64,000 bases of DNA from Heliocidaris tuberculata. Its lineage: Eukaryota > Echinodermata > Echinoidea > Camarodonta > Echinometridae. Shown piece by piece: positions 44,101-54,393 of this stretch. Position 1 is the stretch's first letter. Every line of letters begins with the position of its first letter. The stretch is from NCBI GenBank assembly GCA_025618425.1, contig CM046841.1, positions 12,245,144-12,309,143 on the forward strand. Direction: 5' to 3'. The notes under the pieces are model-generated. The model was not told where the DNA came from. It searched no databases and saw nothing but the letters and a program-made list of their open reading frames with translations. Made by a program: the position numbers and the translations under genes.

Positions 44101-46690
44101 TAAGAAAGAAGTGCTCCAGGAATTTCCAGTTGATGACAGAGCCAAAGGAGTAGCCAACCTTGACCTCGAAATTGACCCCCTACCAGTGGAACGCGCACTT
44201 GGAGTAGTATGGTGTACTGAAAATGACACTCTTCAAATCAGGATTGAAATCAAAGATCGACCCCTTACAAGACGAGGAATTCTAGCAACAGTTTGCTCTA
44301 TCTACGACCCGAATGGATTTGCAAGTCCCGTGACGCTCAGAGGCAAGCAGATTCTGCAGGACCTGTGCCGCCGAAGGATTGACTGGGATAGTCCTTTGCC
44401 GGATGATGTCAGACCCAAGTGGGAGAAGTGGATACTAGAAATAGGAGAACTGCGAAATCTTGAAGTACCGAGATGCTACAAACCACCTGGATTTGGTGAG
44501 GTAAAGTCCGCAGAATTGCACCACTTCTCTGACGCCAGTTATGATGGATATGGACAGTGTTCCTATCTACGCCTTATCAATGACAAAGAGGAAGTATCAT
44601 GCTCACTCGTAGTGGCAAAGTCAAGAGTAACCCCGCTGAAGCCAGTGACGATACCCAGACTTGAGCTGACTGCTGCCACTATCTCAGCAAAGATGAGTGC
44701 CTTCTTGAGAAAGGAGCTGAGATATGAAAATCTCCAGGAATTCTTTTGGACCGACAGCAAGATTGTCCTGGGATATATCAACAATGAAGCCAGGAGATTC
44801 CATGTGTATGTGGCAAACAGAGTGCAGCAAATACATGATAATTCAAGCCCAGAAAGTTGGTTCTACATTAATACTGAGTCAAACCCTGCAGACGATGCCT
44901 CACGTGGAATGACGGCCAAGGAACTTTTGCAAAGTACCCGATGGATGAGAGGTCCAAAATTTCTCCAAGAAAGAGGAGAATTCGAGAGTCCAAAACAAGA
45001 CAACAGTTCCACATGTGAAGAAGGTGATCCTGAAGTTAGGAAAGTACATGCCTTCTCTACCGTGACCAACGAGACCAAAACTTTCGAATCCAGCCGATTG
45101 GAGCACATTTCCAGTTGGCAGCGTGCCAAGACAGCAATTGCCATTTGCTTGAGATTCAAACGCAAACTACGAAACAGAGAAGTCAAAAGGCACGCAGATG
45201 TACAACGTCCACTCAAAAGACTTGCACTAAGTGTTGCCGAGTTCGAGGAAGCCGAAAAGGAAATAGTGCGAAGTCTACAAGCCAAACACTTTCATGAGGA
45301 ATTGAAAGTCCTAAACAACTTGAAGTCACCCGAGAAAAGTGATAGAATGACGACGAAGCAAAAGAAAGACGGTATCAAACCAGTTAGTGCCTTGTACCGA
45401 CTAGATCCATATGTTGACAATGACGGCATCATGAGAATCGGTGGAAGAATAAAGAGAGCTGACGTCCCACTGAAGGTGAAGCATCCCATGATAATGCCGA
45501 AAAGTTCTCATTTGACGACACTCCTTGTGAGACACAAGCATGTGAAAGTAAATCACATGGGGCGAGGAATCACCCATAATGAACTACGTCAGACAGGATA
45601 TTGGGTGATTGGAGGATCCTCAGCTGTTTCAAGGGTCATCTCCAAATGTGTCACATGTAAGAAGCTGAGAGGAACGTTCCAGCAGCAAAAGATGTCAGAT
45701 TTGCCCAAAGACCGACTTGATCCTGCCCCGCCATTCACATACTGTGCCGTTGACTTTTTCGGACCATTTCTGATCAAAGAGAAGAGGAGCTGTGTAAAGA
45801 GATACGGCGTGCTCTTTACGTGCATGGCATCCAGAGCGATCCATCTGGAAGCTGCAAACAGTCTCAGTAGCAGCAGCTTCATAAACTGTCTAAGACGCTT
45901 TCTCAACCGACGAGGATCGGTGCGACAAATCCGATCTGACAGAGGTACTGCATTTGTTGGTGCTAGAAATGAATTGCGACAAGCCATGACAGAAATGGAT
46001 CAAGAGGCAGTTCAAAAGTACCTGACGGAAAATGGTACAGATTGGATACCATTTCAAATGAACACACCCCGATCGTCACATATGGGAGGTGTGTGGGAAC
46101 GACAAATTGCTACAGTACGAAGAGTACTCGAACCACTCCTAAAATCTTCTGGATCCCAACTAGACGATGAATCGTTCCAGACGTTCTTAACCGAGGCAGA
46201 AGCTATCGTAAATGCCAGGCCCCTTACCACGTCAAACCTCTGTGCCGCAGATGCCCCAGAGCCACTTACCCCAAATCATCTTCTCACGATGAAGGAACGT
46301 GTTGTCCTGCCACCCCCTGGAAAGTTTCAGCGCGAAGATGTCTATGCTCACAAGTGGTGGAGACGGGTGCAGTATCTCGTTAATGAATTCTGGGTCAGAT
46401 GGCGACGCGAATACCTCCAAGAGCTGCAACAGCGACAGAAATGGGTTCAACCAAAGAGGGATATCGCAGTCGGCGACATCGTCATCGTGAAAGAAGTCGA
46501 CTCTACCCGCAGCCAGTGGCCTCTTGGAAGAGTAGCAGAAACCTACCCGAGTGATGATGGTTCCATACGTAAGGTCAAACTGCAGATAGCAAGTCGAGAA
46601 CTGAATAAAGATGGCACACGTAAATGCTCTCCAACCTTTTTGGAAAGACCAATACACAAAGTCGTGCTTATTTTGCCATCTGAACTATAG
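41117..46690 (+). CDS. gag-pol: BEL/Pao gag-pol polyprotein, intact
   Basis: One uninterrupted frame of 1857 codons. A charged coiled-coil-like gag N-terminus covers residues ~40-85. A gag block containing PKVEVPIFSGDPLQYP starts near 173, with Cys/His knuckles at ~406-475 (CPFCKGDHNIDEC, CLGCGMTDLHQIKDC). The aspartic protease is at ~524 (VLDDQSNVSFMS). Reverse transcriptase has MADIKGMFHQF at ~875 and the catalytic YVDD at ~956. RNase H has HHFSDAS (~1134), PRLELTAA (~1180) and WTDSKIVLGYI (~1210). Integrase has a zinc-binding H-H-C-C region at ~1470-1520, AVDFFGPF (~1544), IRSDRGTAFVGA (~1604) and a C-terminal domain from ~1757. Inside the cell the products would form particles, copy the RNA and integrate the DNA. 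The protease has DD followed by Q where many retroelements have D-T/S-G; this is known for the family or a variant, I cannot tell. The ATG at 41117 is the first in frame after the primer site. No break was seen, so the protein may be functional. Confidence 0.95.
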   Translation: MESSTKMSGPAAPSVKSRVSSKSIRSERMKINIQRAATQSDRKFEEEEELLELEMRRRKRELMKQKEEARLKAQEKIIEEFESDCSSENRLEIDEEIKEEGLNRFFQSQGGKEAPPTLQPDEPPVMINSSPLAASNDWNKIAASLEACMAQLTKVNMQQILSAQQSAALNQLPKVEVPIFSGDPLQYPIWRNAFDTLVDSKPLDCSTKLNFLVSFVTGPIKEIVEHYQLLNATDGYQNAREALAERYGSPSSVSVAFMERLGSWRKIGNRDAKGMRDFSDFLHKIVAAKRTIRSLGILDYPQENVKLVEKLPNYMENKWRDEIQRWRERYGPESYPPFEKFAHFVNNAASLATIPELESLRETPKSTAPMARHQGTGSTKARTFSTSGKSESQGKNGNPTRTKHGVYSECPFCKGDHNIDECNHFKRKPMNERKSFFFQRTLCLGCGMTDLHQIKDCQDRKTCKECEGKHLTCLHYPKRATAARDEGTARCTTVCSLPDQNGREHCMIVPVWVRHTEKPSDGCLVYAVLDDQSNVSFMSEKLRDKLKVEGTTTNLQLTTMHGSSNVESKKIRGLEILDYHKEHVIQLPVTFSREEIPASRSQIPKKEVVNHWPHLRQVADEMMPYDQTIDVSLLIGNDCPRAIRPRQVVTGGEDDPYAQKSLLGWGIIGKVCLTSESSDAVVCHKTASRESVKFAIPTSVKEVLCPQKVIATLEKDFADENKGGQSLSVEDQKFLHIMEKGIKKRLDGHYEMPLPFKSRDASLPFNRQVAEKRWNQLNARFRRNPQFKEDYRTFMADVISTCAERAPSTFTPGKVNYVPHTGVYHPQKPGKIRVVFDCSAKCEGVSLNDQLLQGPDLTNGLLGVLCRFRQEDVAFMADIKGMFHQFYVCEEDRDMLRFLWWEDGDPNKDVVEYRMMVHLFGATSSPGCANFGFKRAADDGEVDFGSEAASFIREDFYVDDGIKSVSTSEEAVSLLKASQGICEKAGLRLHKLMSNKKEVLQEFPVDDRAKGVANLDLEIDPLPVERALGVVWCTENDTLQIRIEIKDRPLTRRGILATVCSIYDPNGFASPVTLRGKQILQDLCRRRIDWDSPLPDDVRPKWEKWILEIGELRNLEVPRCYKPPGFGEVKSAELHHFSDASYDGYGQCSYLRLINDKEEVSCSLVVAKSRVTPLKPVTIPRLELTAATISAKMSAFLRKELRYENLQEFFWTDSKIVLGYINNEARRFHVYVANRVQQIHDNSSPESWFYINTESNPADDASRGMTAKELLQSTRWMRGPKFLQERGEFESPKQDNSSTCEEGDPEVRKVHAFSTVTNETKTFESSRLEHISSWQRAKTAIAICLRFKRKLRNREVKRHADVQRPLKRLALSVAEFEEAEKEIVRSLQAKHFHEELKVLNNLKSPEKSDRMTTKQKKDGIKPVSALYRLDPYVDNDGIMRIGGRIKRADVPLKVKHPMIMPKSSHLTTLLVRHKHVKVNHMGRGITHNELRQTGYWVIGGSSAVSRVISKCVTCKKLRGTFQQQKMSDLPKDRLDPAPPFTYCAVDFFGPFLIKEKRSCVKRYGVLFTCMASRAIHLEAANSLSSSSFINCLRRFLNRRGSVRQIRSDRGTAFVGARNELRQAMTEMDQEAVQKYLTENGTDWIPFQMNTPRSSHMGGVWERQIATVRRVLEPLLKSSGSQLDDESFQTFLTEAEAIVNARPLTTSNLCAADAPEPLTPNHLLTMKERVVLPPPGKFQREDVYAHKWWRRVQYLVNEFWVRWRREYLQELQQRQKWVQPKRDIAVGDIVIVKEVDSTRSQWPLGRVAETYPSDDGSIRKVKLQIASRELNKDGTRKCSPTFLERPIHKVVLILPSEL

Positions 46691-47217
46691 ACACATTAAC
46701 GAATGCACGCAGAAGACCGTATAAGGGGATTCCCCCTCAAGGAGCCTTACGAACTCTAAATGAAATAATATTTATTTTGCTGAACTTGCATGATATCTAT
46801 ATTTGGTAGAGTCAGAATAAACAATGCTATGTTATTCATTTTATGTTATTCATTTTATGTTATAAATTTGAAAAATTCTTTGAAAAACTGCATCTGGAAA
46901 ATAGTTTTCTCGTTATCAGATTATAAACACTGAGAAAACAGTCAATGCAAGAAATAAAATGCAACTCTCATAACGCATTTTAAATTGATGGTAGAAAACT
47001 TATAGAAAGTTTATTGGATTGCTACATTTCAGGACATGACATTCTTGAAATACATAACTTCTTGAAATATGTTTGCTGTTGTAAATATTTAGATTTATTG
47101 AAATCGATTTTATGATTTCTTTATCGTTCTAAATTATTCAATTTGATTTTATTTTATATTTTTGATTCAACTTTTATTTTAAAGTAACTGCATAATAGTT
47201 AGCAGTTAAAGGAGCCA
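46691..47217 (+). other. BEL/Pao 3' untranslated part
   Basis: AT-rich sequence without a gene. The purine stretch gcagttaaaggagcca directly before the 3' LTR start at 47218 is the likely polypurine primer. No env-like frame is present. Confidence 0.65.
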
Positions 47218-47707
47218 TGTTACTGCAGTGATGCAGAAATGATATGATTACTTATTGTTACGCAATAATGATTGTTCAATTTATGAAGACGCGCCACAGT
47301 CTTGATTGCGTAATATTAATAAGCGCGCGTAATTTCTGATTTGTTTTTAAAAAATTACTTTCCTTTTTTAACGTTAGTTTTAGGTTTTCATTTTCTTTCG
47401 ATGTAAACGTGATTTTATCGAAATCTGTGTTTGGACGGATAACAAGTTGTTTTTACATGCCGACTAGAAGTCTTTGAACCCAATTCAAGCACCAAAATAG
47501 TAAGTAGAATAATTCAACTCAATCACTTCATATTGTACTGCATGTTTTGATTTATTATTGATTGATTAAGCATCAAATTATAATATTAGACACTATGATC
47601 CTCGTATGTAGAATCAATGTTTAAATGTTCCATGTATTTCGTTTCTTACTTTATTGTTACAGATTGTCATCTCACTCCGTAGTTCGTACTCACTCCGTAG
47701 TTCGTAC
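47218..47707 (+). repeat. 3' LTR of the BEL/Pao element, truncated
   Basis: It equals the first 490 bp of the 5' LTR and stops exactly at the end of the second 18-bp minisatellite unit. The missing 152 bp include two minisatellite units and the AATAAA signal. The next sequence is the CACAGTG end of another repeat structure. Confidence 0.9.
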
Positions 47708-47744
47708 ACAGTGAACCAAATGTGCAAAAGTGCAGAAATTCGCC

Positions 47745-48252
47745 GTTTTGTAGCCGTTTACTGTGTTATTTCCTATGGGGGAAAAGGTTTTGCACAAAAT
47801 TCGCCGTTTTAATCGGCTACAAAACGGCGAAAAAACGGTGATAAAGGAGAGAATTTTAAGCTACAAAACGGCTAGTCTGTTGTTTTCTATGGGCTTTCTT
47901 TGATAACTACGGAGTGCCACATGGTTGAAAAACCTTTTTTTCCAAAACAAATTAATCTTTCTATTTATCAAAACGGCGAGTAAATAGCTAATAATCGGCT
48001 AGGAAACGGAGGGAAAACGGCGATAAAAGGGAGAGGAAACAGCCAGAAAACAGAGAGGAAACGACGGTACAATAGTGACAACAATGAATGATTAGTAGAG
48101 AGAAAACGGCTATAAAAGGGCGAGGAAACAGCCACAAAACGGAGAGGAAACGGCGGTACAGTGGTGACAACAATGAATGATTAGCAGAGAGAAAACGGCG
48201 ATAAAATGGCGATGAAACAGCCAGAAAACAGAGAAGAAACGGCGGTACAATA
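47745..48252. repeat. Left AAACGGC array and ~100-bp tandem units
   Basis: First comes ctacaaaacggc and cgccgttttgtagcc words, partly palindromic. Then at least two to three ~100-bp units follow, each with gagaaaacggcgataaaa, cagccagaaaacagagagga and ggcggtacaatagtgacaac. The units vary mainly at aaacggc words. Confidence 0.8.
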
Positions 48253-50720
48253 GCAGTTTATCTTCATCATATTCATAACGCCATGATAATTAACGGCCAG
48301 TTCTCTTCTTCGTTTAAAAGCTGAACAGAAAAGAAAGTTAGCTTTCAAAACAGAATTAAGAAGAACTGTCGAAATTATGATACAAGTGAAAGATTTAGAA
48401 GGAGAGAGAGAATTGTCTGAGCGTTAAATTTTACAAAAAGCAGTTATCATTATTATATTTTTTTTTAAAGCTCTAGTTAACTAGAGTGGCGCTAAGAAGC
48501 AGTTTATCTTCATCCCGCTAGTTAACACGATGATAATTAACGGCCAATTCTCTTATTCGTTTAAAAGCCGAAAGAAAAGAAAATTAGCTTTATAACTAGA
48601 AAGAAAAGGGCCTGTGTCGAGATTATGAAACAAGTGCATGATTATTTATAAAGTTCGGGTCAACAGAGCGGGAAGAAACGATGACTTTCAAGCTAAGTCG
48701 CAGTTTATCTTCATCCCACTGTTTAAAATGATGATTAATAAGCATGATAAGCGGCCCATTCTCTAATTTGTTTAAAAGCCGAAAAGAAAAGTAAATTAGC
48801 TTTTTAACCAAACAGAAAAGGACCTGTGTCGAGATTATGAAACAAGCGTGTGATTTAAAAGGACAGGAAGTGACTTAATCCCTGTTCTTTGAAAGGGGCG
48901 GATTCTATAACTCTTTAACCAACATGGCGAAAAGAAAAGAAATTTAGCTTTTAGAAAGCAGTAGATTGTATACATTTTTTAAAAGGTAGAATGAACTAGA
49001 GCAGGGTAAAAAGATTTCTTTATTATGAAGCTGTTTTAAGCCATCGGTGTTTTAATCTGGTAAAAAGTAAAGAGCGGACAGAAAAGAAAGTTGGCTTTCA
49101 AAACAGAATTAAGAAGAACTGTCGAAATTATGATACAGGTCTGTGATTTGGAAAGAGAGAATTGTCAGGGCGTTAATTTTTTTAAAAAGCGGTTACGGTA
49201 TTATTATTTTTAGAAACTCAAGTTAACTACTGGGGCCGCGGAGCGTTTTTGAAAGGGGGGGGGGGCTGATCTGATTTCACTCATTTACTTTCGAGCCTTT
49301 TTTCCAAGATTTTTTTTTTAACATGTCTACTCAAAAAAGTGGGGGCTGTGGGGGGGGGGGGGGCTGCAGCCCCCCCCCCCCTGCTCCAAGGCCCATGAAC
49401 TAGAGCGGCGCTAAGAAGCAGTTTATCTTCATCCCGCTGTTGAACATGAGGATAATAAGCGGCCATTTCTGTAACTATTTTAACAGTTGAAAAGAAAAGA
49501 AAATTAGCTTTTTAACTAGAAAGAAAAGGCCCTTGGTTGCGATAATGAAGCAAGTGCCTGATTTGTTTTAAAGCTCAAGTATAGAGCAGAGAGAAACGAT
49601 GACTTTCAAGCCAAGACGCAGTTTATCTTCATCATGTTCATAACGCCAGTTAACATGATAATTAACGGCCAGTTCTCTTCTTCGTTTAAAAGCTGAACAG
49701 AAAAGAAAGTTAGTTTTCAAAACAGAATTAAGAAGAACTGTCGAAAATATGATACAAGTGAAAGATTTAGAAGGAGAGAGAGAATTGTCTGAGCGTTAAA
49801 TTTTACAAAAAGCAGTTATCATTATTATTTTTTTTTTTAAGCTCTAGTTAACTAGAGTGGCGCTAAGAAGCAGTTTATCTTCATCATGTTCATCCCGCTA
49901 GTTAACACGATGATAATTAACGGCCAATTCTCTTATTCGTTTAAAAGCCGAAAGAAAAGAAAATTAGCTTTTTAACTAGAAAAGGACCTGTGTCGAGATT
50001 ATGAAACAAGTGCATGATTATTTATAAAGTTCGGGTCAACAGAGCGGGAAAAAGCGATGACTTTCAAGTTAAGTCGCAGTTTATCTTCATCCCGCTGTTT
50101 AAAATGATGATTAATAAGCATGATAAGCGGCCCATTCTCTAATTTGTTTAAAAGCCGAAAAGAAAAGTAAATTAGCTTTTTAACCAAACAGAAAAGGACC
50201 TGTGTCGAGATTATGAAACAAGCGTGTGATTTAAAAGGACAACGAGGGAGAAAAAAAAAAATCAATAATCGTCTCGAGCAGGAAGTGACTTAATCCTTGT
50301 TCTTTGAAAGGGGCAGATTCTATAACTCTTTAACCAACATGGCGAAAAGAAAAGAAATTTAGGTTTTAGAAAGCAGTAGATTGTATACATTTTTTAAAAG
50401 GTAGAGTGAACTAGAGCAGGGTAAAAGGATTTCTTTATTATGAAGCTGTTTTAAGCCATCGGTGTTTAATCTGGTAAAAAGTAAAGAGCGAACAGAAAAG
50501 AAAGTTAGCTTTCAAAACAGAGTTAAGAAGAACTGTCGAAATTATGATACATGTGTGTGATTTAGAAGGAGAGAGAGAGTTGTCAGGGCGTTGATCTTGC
50601 AATAAGCAGTTATTATTATATTTTTATACCTCTAGTTATAAACTAGAGCGGCGCTAAGAAGCAGTTTATCTTCATCCCGCTGTTGAACATGAACATACTT
50701 TGCGACAATCGAATCCAAGC
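48253..50720. repeat. Higher-order tandem repeat, ~1.37-kb period
   Basis: Sub-units of ~200-250 bp share gcagtttatcttcatcccgc, gataattaacggccaattct, gtttaaaagccgaaa and cgagattatgaaacaagtg. The series beginning near 48254 repeats at about 49620, giving a period close to 1.37 kb. Differences between the two large units are few, so duplication is recent relative to the sub-unit divergence. Confidence 0.8.
49230..49397. mobile_element. Poly-G element, copy 2, nested
   Basis: It starts CTGGGGCCGCGGAGC and ends GCTCCAAGGCCCATG. The two ends match as inverted repeats at 11 of 15 positions. AACTA lies on both sides (49225-49229 and 49398-49402). Sister sub-units of the host repeat read through the site as gttaactagag, confirming an insertion. 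The interior has gggctgatctgatttcactc and G/C runs around gctgcag. Confidence 0.8.
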
Positions 50721-50991
50721 TTTGAAAAAGAAAGCAAATGACTGAAAGAAATCAGGTTTACATGATTAATTTAGAAAAAATGAGTGCCCCTAAATCATCA
50801 AAGGAATGAAGACAGTTTTAAAATTTTTTTCCAAAGCTTGCTCGCTATGCTCGCTCACATTTACTGTATATCTTTTTATCATGTTAGGAGCGTAAGAAAA
50901 AAAAATCTTAAATGAATAATTAGACCATTACACACAACTTCAAAGTATATATTAAAAAAAAAATAATCAAGAACCATGTTAAGATAGAAAC

Positions 50992-51306
50992 TATTAGCGT
51001 AGCCAAGGGGGGGGGGGGCAGGGGGCAGACTGCCCCTGACAACTTTTGACAAAAAAATGTTTTGCTTGTCAGAGAATTATGAAGGAAAACTGGACCCCAT
51101 AAAATCTGATGCCCCTCCCCCCTCCCCCTGAGCGACTTTTGGAGGGCTGGCGAAAAAAAAAATCGACCCCCCCCCCCCCCCCACTGAGCGACTTTTGGAG
51201 GGCTAGCGAGAAGAAAAAAAATATGAATATCCCTCCAAGCAGTTCCCCAAAGTTGACAGCCCTGCATTTGTGTGCCCCCCTTTTACAAAATCCTGGATAT
51301 GCCGCT
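50992..51306. mobile_element. Poly-G element of another type, nested
   Basis: The direct repeat GATAGAAAC flanks it at 50983-50991 and 51307-51315. It begins tattagcgtagccaagg plus a G run and ends atcctggatatgccgct. Inside, a 54-bp unit (tgagcgacttttggagggct plus A and C runs) occurs twice, at about 51130 and 51184. It has no coding capacity. Confidence 0.75.
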
Positions 51307-51419
51307 GATAGAAACAATAATGTGTCAAAAATGATCCTCGATGGTGTATATTATTCAGATTGTAGCGGTATATACTAATGTGTCAAAGTGGTATTTCCCG
51401 CCTTTTTAAAAAGCTTTGT

Positions 51420-51930
51420 AGGAGCACAATAGGTACTCCCGTTTTGTGCCTGTTTTGTAGCTGTTTCGTTGCCATTTAGTACAATCGGTAGTCGTCGTTT
51501 TGTAGCCGTTTTGTAGCCGTTTTGTAGCCGTTTCGTTGCCATTTAGCACAATAGGTACTCGTCGTTTTGTAGCCGTTTTGTAGCTGTTTCGTTGCCATTT
51601 AGCACAGTATAGGTACTCGCCGTTTTGTAGCTGTTTTGTAGCCGTTTCGTTTCCATTTAGCACAATAGGTACTCATCGTATTGTAGCCGTTTTGTAACCG
51701 TTTTGTAGCTGTTTTGTAGCCGTTTTGTAGCTGTTTTGTCACAAATACACTGATAAATAATTGTTATTTTTACACTCAGCTTTCCATATTTACCCTCAAA
51801 ACCTTTTGTTTATTTGTCGCTGTTTTCTGGCCGTTTCCTAGCCGTTTCCTGTCTGTTTCTTGTGTCCTTATTTCTAAAGAAACGGCGACAAAACGGCGAA
51901 AAAACGGCTAGAAAACAGCGAGTGGTCAAC
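51420..51930. repeat. Right GCCGTTTTGTAG array
   Basis: About eight or more irregular units of gttttgtagccgttttgtag occur with spacers like cgttgccatttagcacaata and ggtactcgtc. It is the inverted counterpart of the aaacggc words at the left end of the element. The frames reading GNETATKRLQNG on the minus strand are translations of this array. Confidence 0.85.
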
Positions 51931-52246
51931 ACAAGGAAAATCCTGGTTTAGCTCACTGTGAAGACGTTCCTGAATCGATATATCGTTAGGTGAGCTATCG
52001 TGATAGATTGACCATTCTTTGCTTAAGTGTTATTTATATTAATTTCGGGGGTATTTTATTTTCAAACATCAAATATCTCCTGCATGCTGTCACCGTTGAA
52101 TGTCGTGTTAAGTTTTCTGGGGTTGATTTCATGCAAGCTAATTATACACAAATTATTTTTTCAGACCTCAGGTACCTGTAGGAATTCCTTGAATGCTGTG
52201 TGCATTGATTTATTTTTTTTAACAAGGTTTCCACATTTTAAATTAA

Positions 52247-53273
52247 AGCTCATGTACAGTTTTGGTAGCAAAAAGGAAATTGGAAAGAAACGTGTTATAG
52301 TCTCATGTAGTTTTCCATGTATCAAAAGATGTTTGTATGAGATTGTTTGTTAGATCGTTTGGTATTTCATCATTGTTTTCTGGTGAATTTTACCGTAAAT
52401 ATACATGTATGTAAGGAACGCTAGATTACGGCAACATACTGCACTATGCTAGGACCTTTCCACCTCGGCAGCTCCCCACACAACAATCTCGAGGCTTCAC
52501 ACAGAGATAACGTGTGTCATTGAGTGGCGCAAATGAGTTTTAACAATCTTTCAAACAATGGCTGTTGTGCACTCAGCCGTAACAGCAACATTAAAACAAA
52601 TGTTACCAAACAACAAAGGAATATATTAATCTATCCATACATGCTGAAATAAAATACTCTGTTTATCTCACATTTTTGAAACAATACTAAGTATAAAAAA
52701 GTGTAACATTTTTTCTGACTCACACTGTATAAACCAATATTCAGTTAGAAGAGATGATGATTACAGCTTAAAGGTCATGTAAAGTTTTGGTAAGCCCTCA
52801 AAAACTGTTTGTCAGATTTCTTCAATTTTTGTTGATAAATAGCAAGATACTAGCAATACTAAGACACTGTGAAGATTTCGCCTCCTAAAGTTTATTATTA
52901 AACAAATAAAAGGCAAAAACTAATTTATGTGCCGGGACAGGCACGTAAAATCCCAACAAAGGCAGCATGTGCTATACACTGTACACACACGTGTAAAACC
53001 AATAATGAGTAGCTACACACAGTGCACACACGCTGTCTCTATGCGAAGCCCCAAGATTGCTGTGCGGGGAGCCGTCGGGGTGGAAGGGTCCTAGCATAAT
53101 GGCAGTGATCAAGCATTCCTGACTGATATTTACACTGAAATTGACCAGAAATCATAGATGGAATACCGAATGATCTCTTACAGACATCTTTTGATACAAG
53201 GAGAACAAAATGAGACTATATTTAACACGTTTCTTTTCAATTTCCTTTCTGCTACCAATACTGTAAATGAGCT
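52247..53273. mobile_element. TTAA-flanked 1.03-kb foldback element (family C)
   Basis: TTAA lies at 52243-52246 and 53274-53277. The left end agctcatgtacagttttggt is mirrored by accaatactgtaaatgagct. The arms pair for about 300 bp, including aaggaaattggaaagaaacg, tgctaggacctttccacctc and gctccccacacaacaatctc. A second word, aaaggtcatgtaaagttttgg near 52770, suggests an internal or nested end. No transposase is present. Confidence 0.85.
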
Positions 53274-53434
53274 TTAAACAAGAAATTGTAGATGATAAAG
53301 TAAGGGTTAAAGATAAATGTACTCCCTTATAAGTGTAATAATCTTTTCAAGCAGAATAATAAATATGAGAATTCATATGTGCTAGGAGTGGTAATTGATA
53401 CATTCTTTAAAGGAATCTGCCTCTTGATTCACAG

Positions 53435-54393
53435 ATGGGAAGACCCTACAGGAGGACGCCAACATACCTTCTTGTTCTACTACAAGCAATTGTGACGTAC
53501 ACAGTCATGATGACAACTGTCAAGATCAGCTGTGTTATGCATGTATGGATAGCTACAAGGAAATAAAAAATACTTCTGGATCTGAAGGAAAAAAACCTTT
53601 CCAGTGCCCATCATGTAACAAGGGATATTCCTACAAGAATGCCGTTCATACACATCTAAGAACACACTCCAAACCAAAGCGTTATCAGAAAGTGAATCAT
53701 CCTACCAGCTCTGAAGGAACCCAAAATACATTTCACTGTTCAGATTGCAACAAGAAATACTCATGTTTGAGTGAATATCGGAAGCATCTCAGCACCCATA
53801 CTGTTCAGAAGCCTTATCAGTGTTCAATCTGTAGTGAGAGATTTACGCAAAAGGGCTGTATAAGTACACATATGATGATACACTCTGGAGAGAAACCTTC
53901 TAAGTGTGATTACTGCAGTTACACTTGTTCTCAAAAGAGATACCTTGCAATTCATATGAGGGCACACACTGAAGAGAAGCCATTTAAGTGTGATTTCTGT
54001 AGTTACAGATGTGCTAAGAAGGGAAGTCTTCTGGTTCATATGAGGACACACACTGGAGAGAAGCCATTTAAGTGTGATTTCTGTAGTTACAGATGTTCTC
54101 AAAAGGCAAACCTTTTCATTCATTTGAGGACACACACCGGAGAGAAACCTTTCAAGTGTGGTAGCTGTAGTTACAGATGTTCTCAAAAGTCAAACCTTTT
54201 CATTCATTTGAGGACACATACAGGTGAAAAGCCTTTTAAGTGTGATTACTGTAGTTACAAATGTTGTCAAAAGTCACACCTTAAAGTTCATATGAGGACA
54301 CACACGGGAGAAAAGCCACATCAGTGCTCACTTTGTGGCAAGAGATTTTCTCTGATGGGACATTTAAAGAGACATATGAAGACACATACATGA
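53435..54393 (+). CDS. C2H2 zinc-finger protein, terminal exon (nine fingers)
   Basis: The exon begins after the splice acceptor ttgattcacag (cut after 53434) and stays open to tga at 54393; ATG at 53545 is only the first in-frame Met. It opens with a short acidic and Cys-rich stretch, then has nine C2H2 fingers of 23 residues, each with two Cys and two His in the standard spacing. From finger 3 on they are joined by TGEKPFKC-type linkers. Fingers 4-8 share the unusual sequence CDFCSYRCSQK, the mark of recent internal duplication. Such proteins bind DNA in the nucleus; the target cannot be read off safely. The first two fingers are separated by longer linkers. The 5' exons were not found, so whether an upstream domain (for example BTB) exists is unknown. 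A paralogous exon with the same splice phase lies at 56764. Confidence 0.9.

Larger units (their letters stand above)
40361..47707 (+). mobile_element. BEL/Pao LTR retrotransposon, young copy with truncated 3' LTR
   Basis: It has a 642-bp 5' LTR, a primer-binding site directly after it, one long gag-pol frame, and a 3' LTR that is cut after 490 bp. The 490 bp that can be compared between the LTRs (40361-40850 and 47218-47707) look identical. The domain order protease, RT, RNase H, integrase in one frame and the LTR length fit BEL/Pao. No envelope gene is present. The target duplication cannot be tested because the 3' edge is lost. Confidence 0.95.
47707..51960. mobile_element. 4.25-kb repeat element with CACAGTG ends
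   Basis: The left end CACAGTGAACCAAA (47707-47720) and the reverse complement of the right end, CACAGTGAGCTAAA (51947-51960), agree at 12 of 14 positions. Inside each end is an array of aaacggc-type words, pointing in opposite directions. The interior is a higher-order tandem repeat. Two other elements are nested in it. There is no long open frame. The heptamer is the same as that of Transib/RAG-type ends, but no 5-bp target duplication is visible, so the class is open. Confidence 0.6.

Noticed and set aside
41065..46657. Numerous antisense and alternative-frame open frames within the BEL/Pao gene
   Set aside because: They are shadows of the intact 1857-codon frame and lack domain signals.
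51406..51663. GNETATKRLQNG repeat protein
   Set aside because: It is a reading of the gccgttttgtag array; no start context or splice signal.
47707..51960. Firm assignment of the element to Transib/RAG
   Set aside because: Only the heptamer agrees; no clear nonamer at a 12 or 23 spacing, no 5-bp duplication and no transposase are seen, so it stays a hypothesis.
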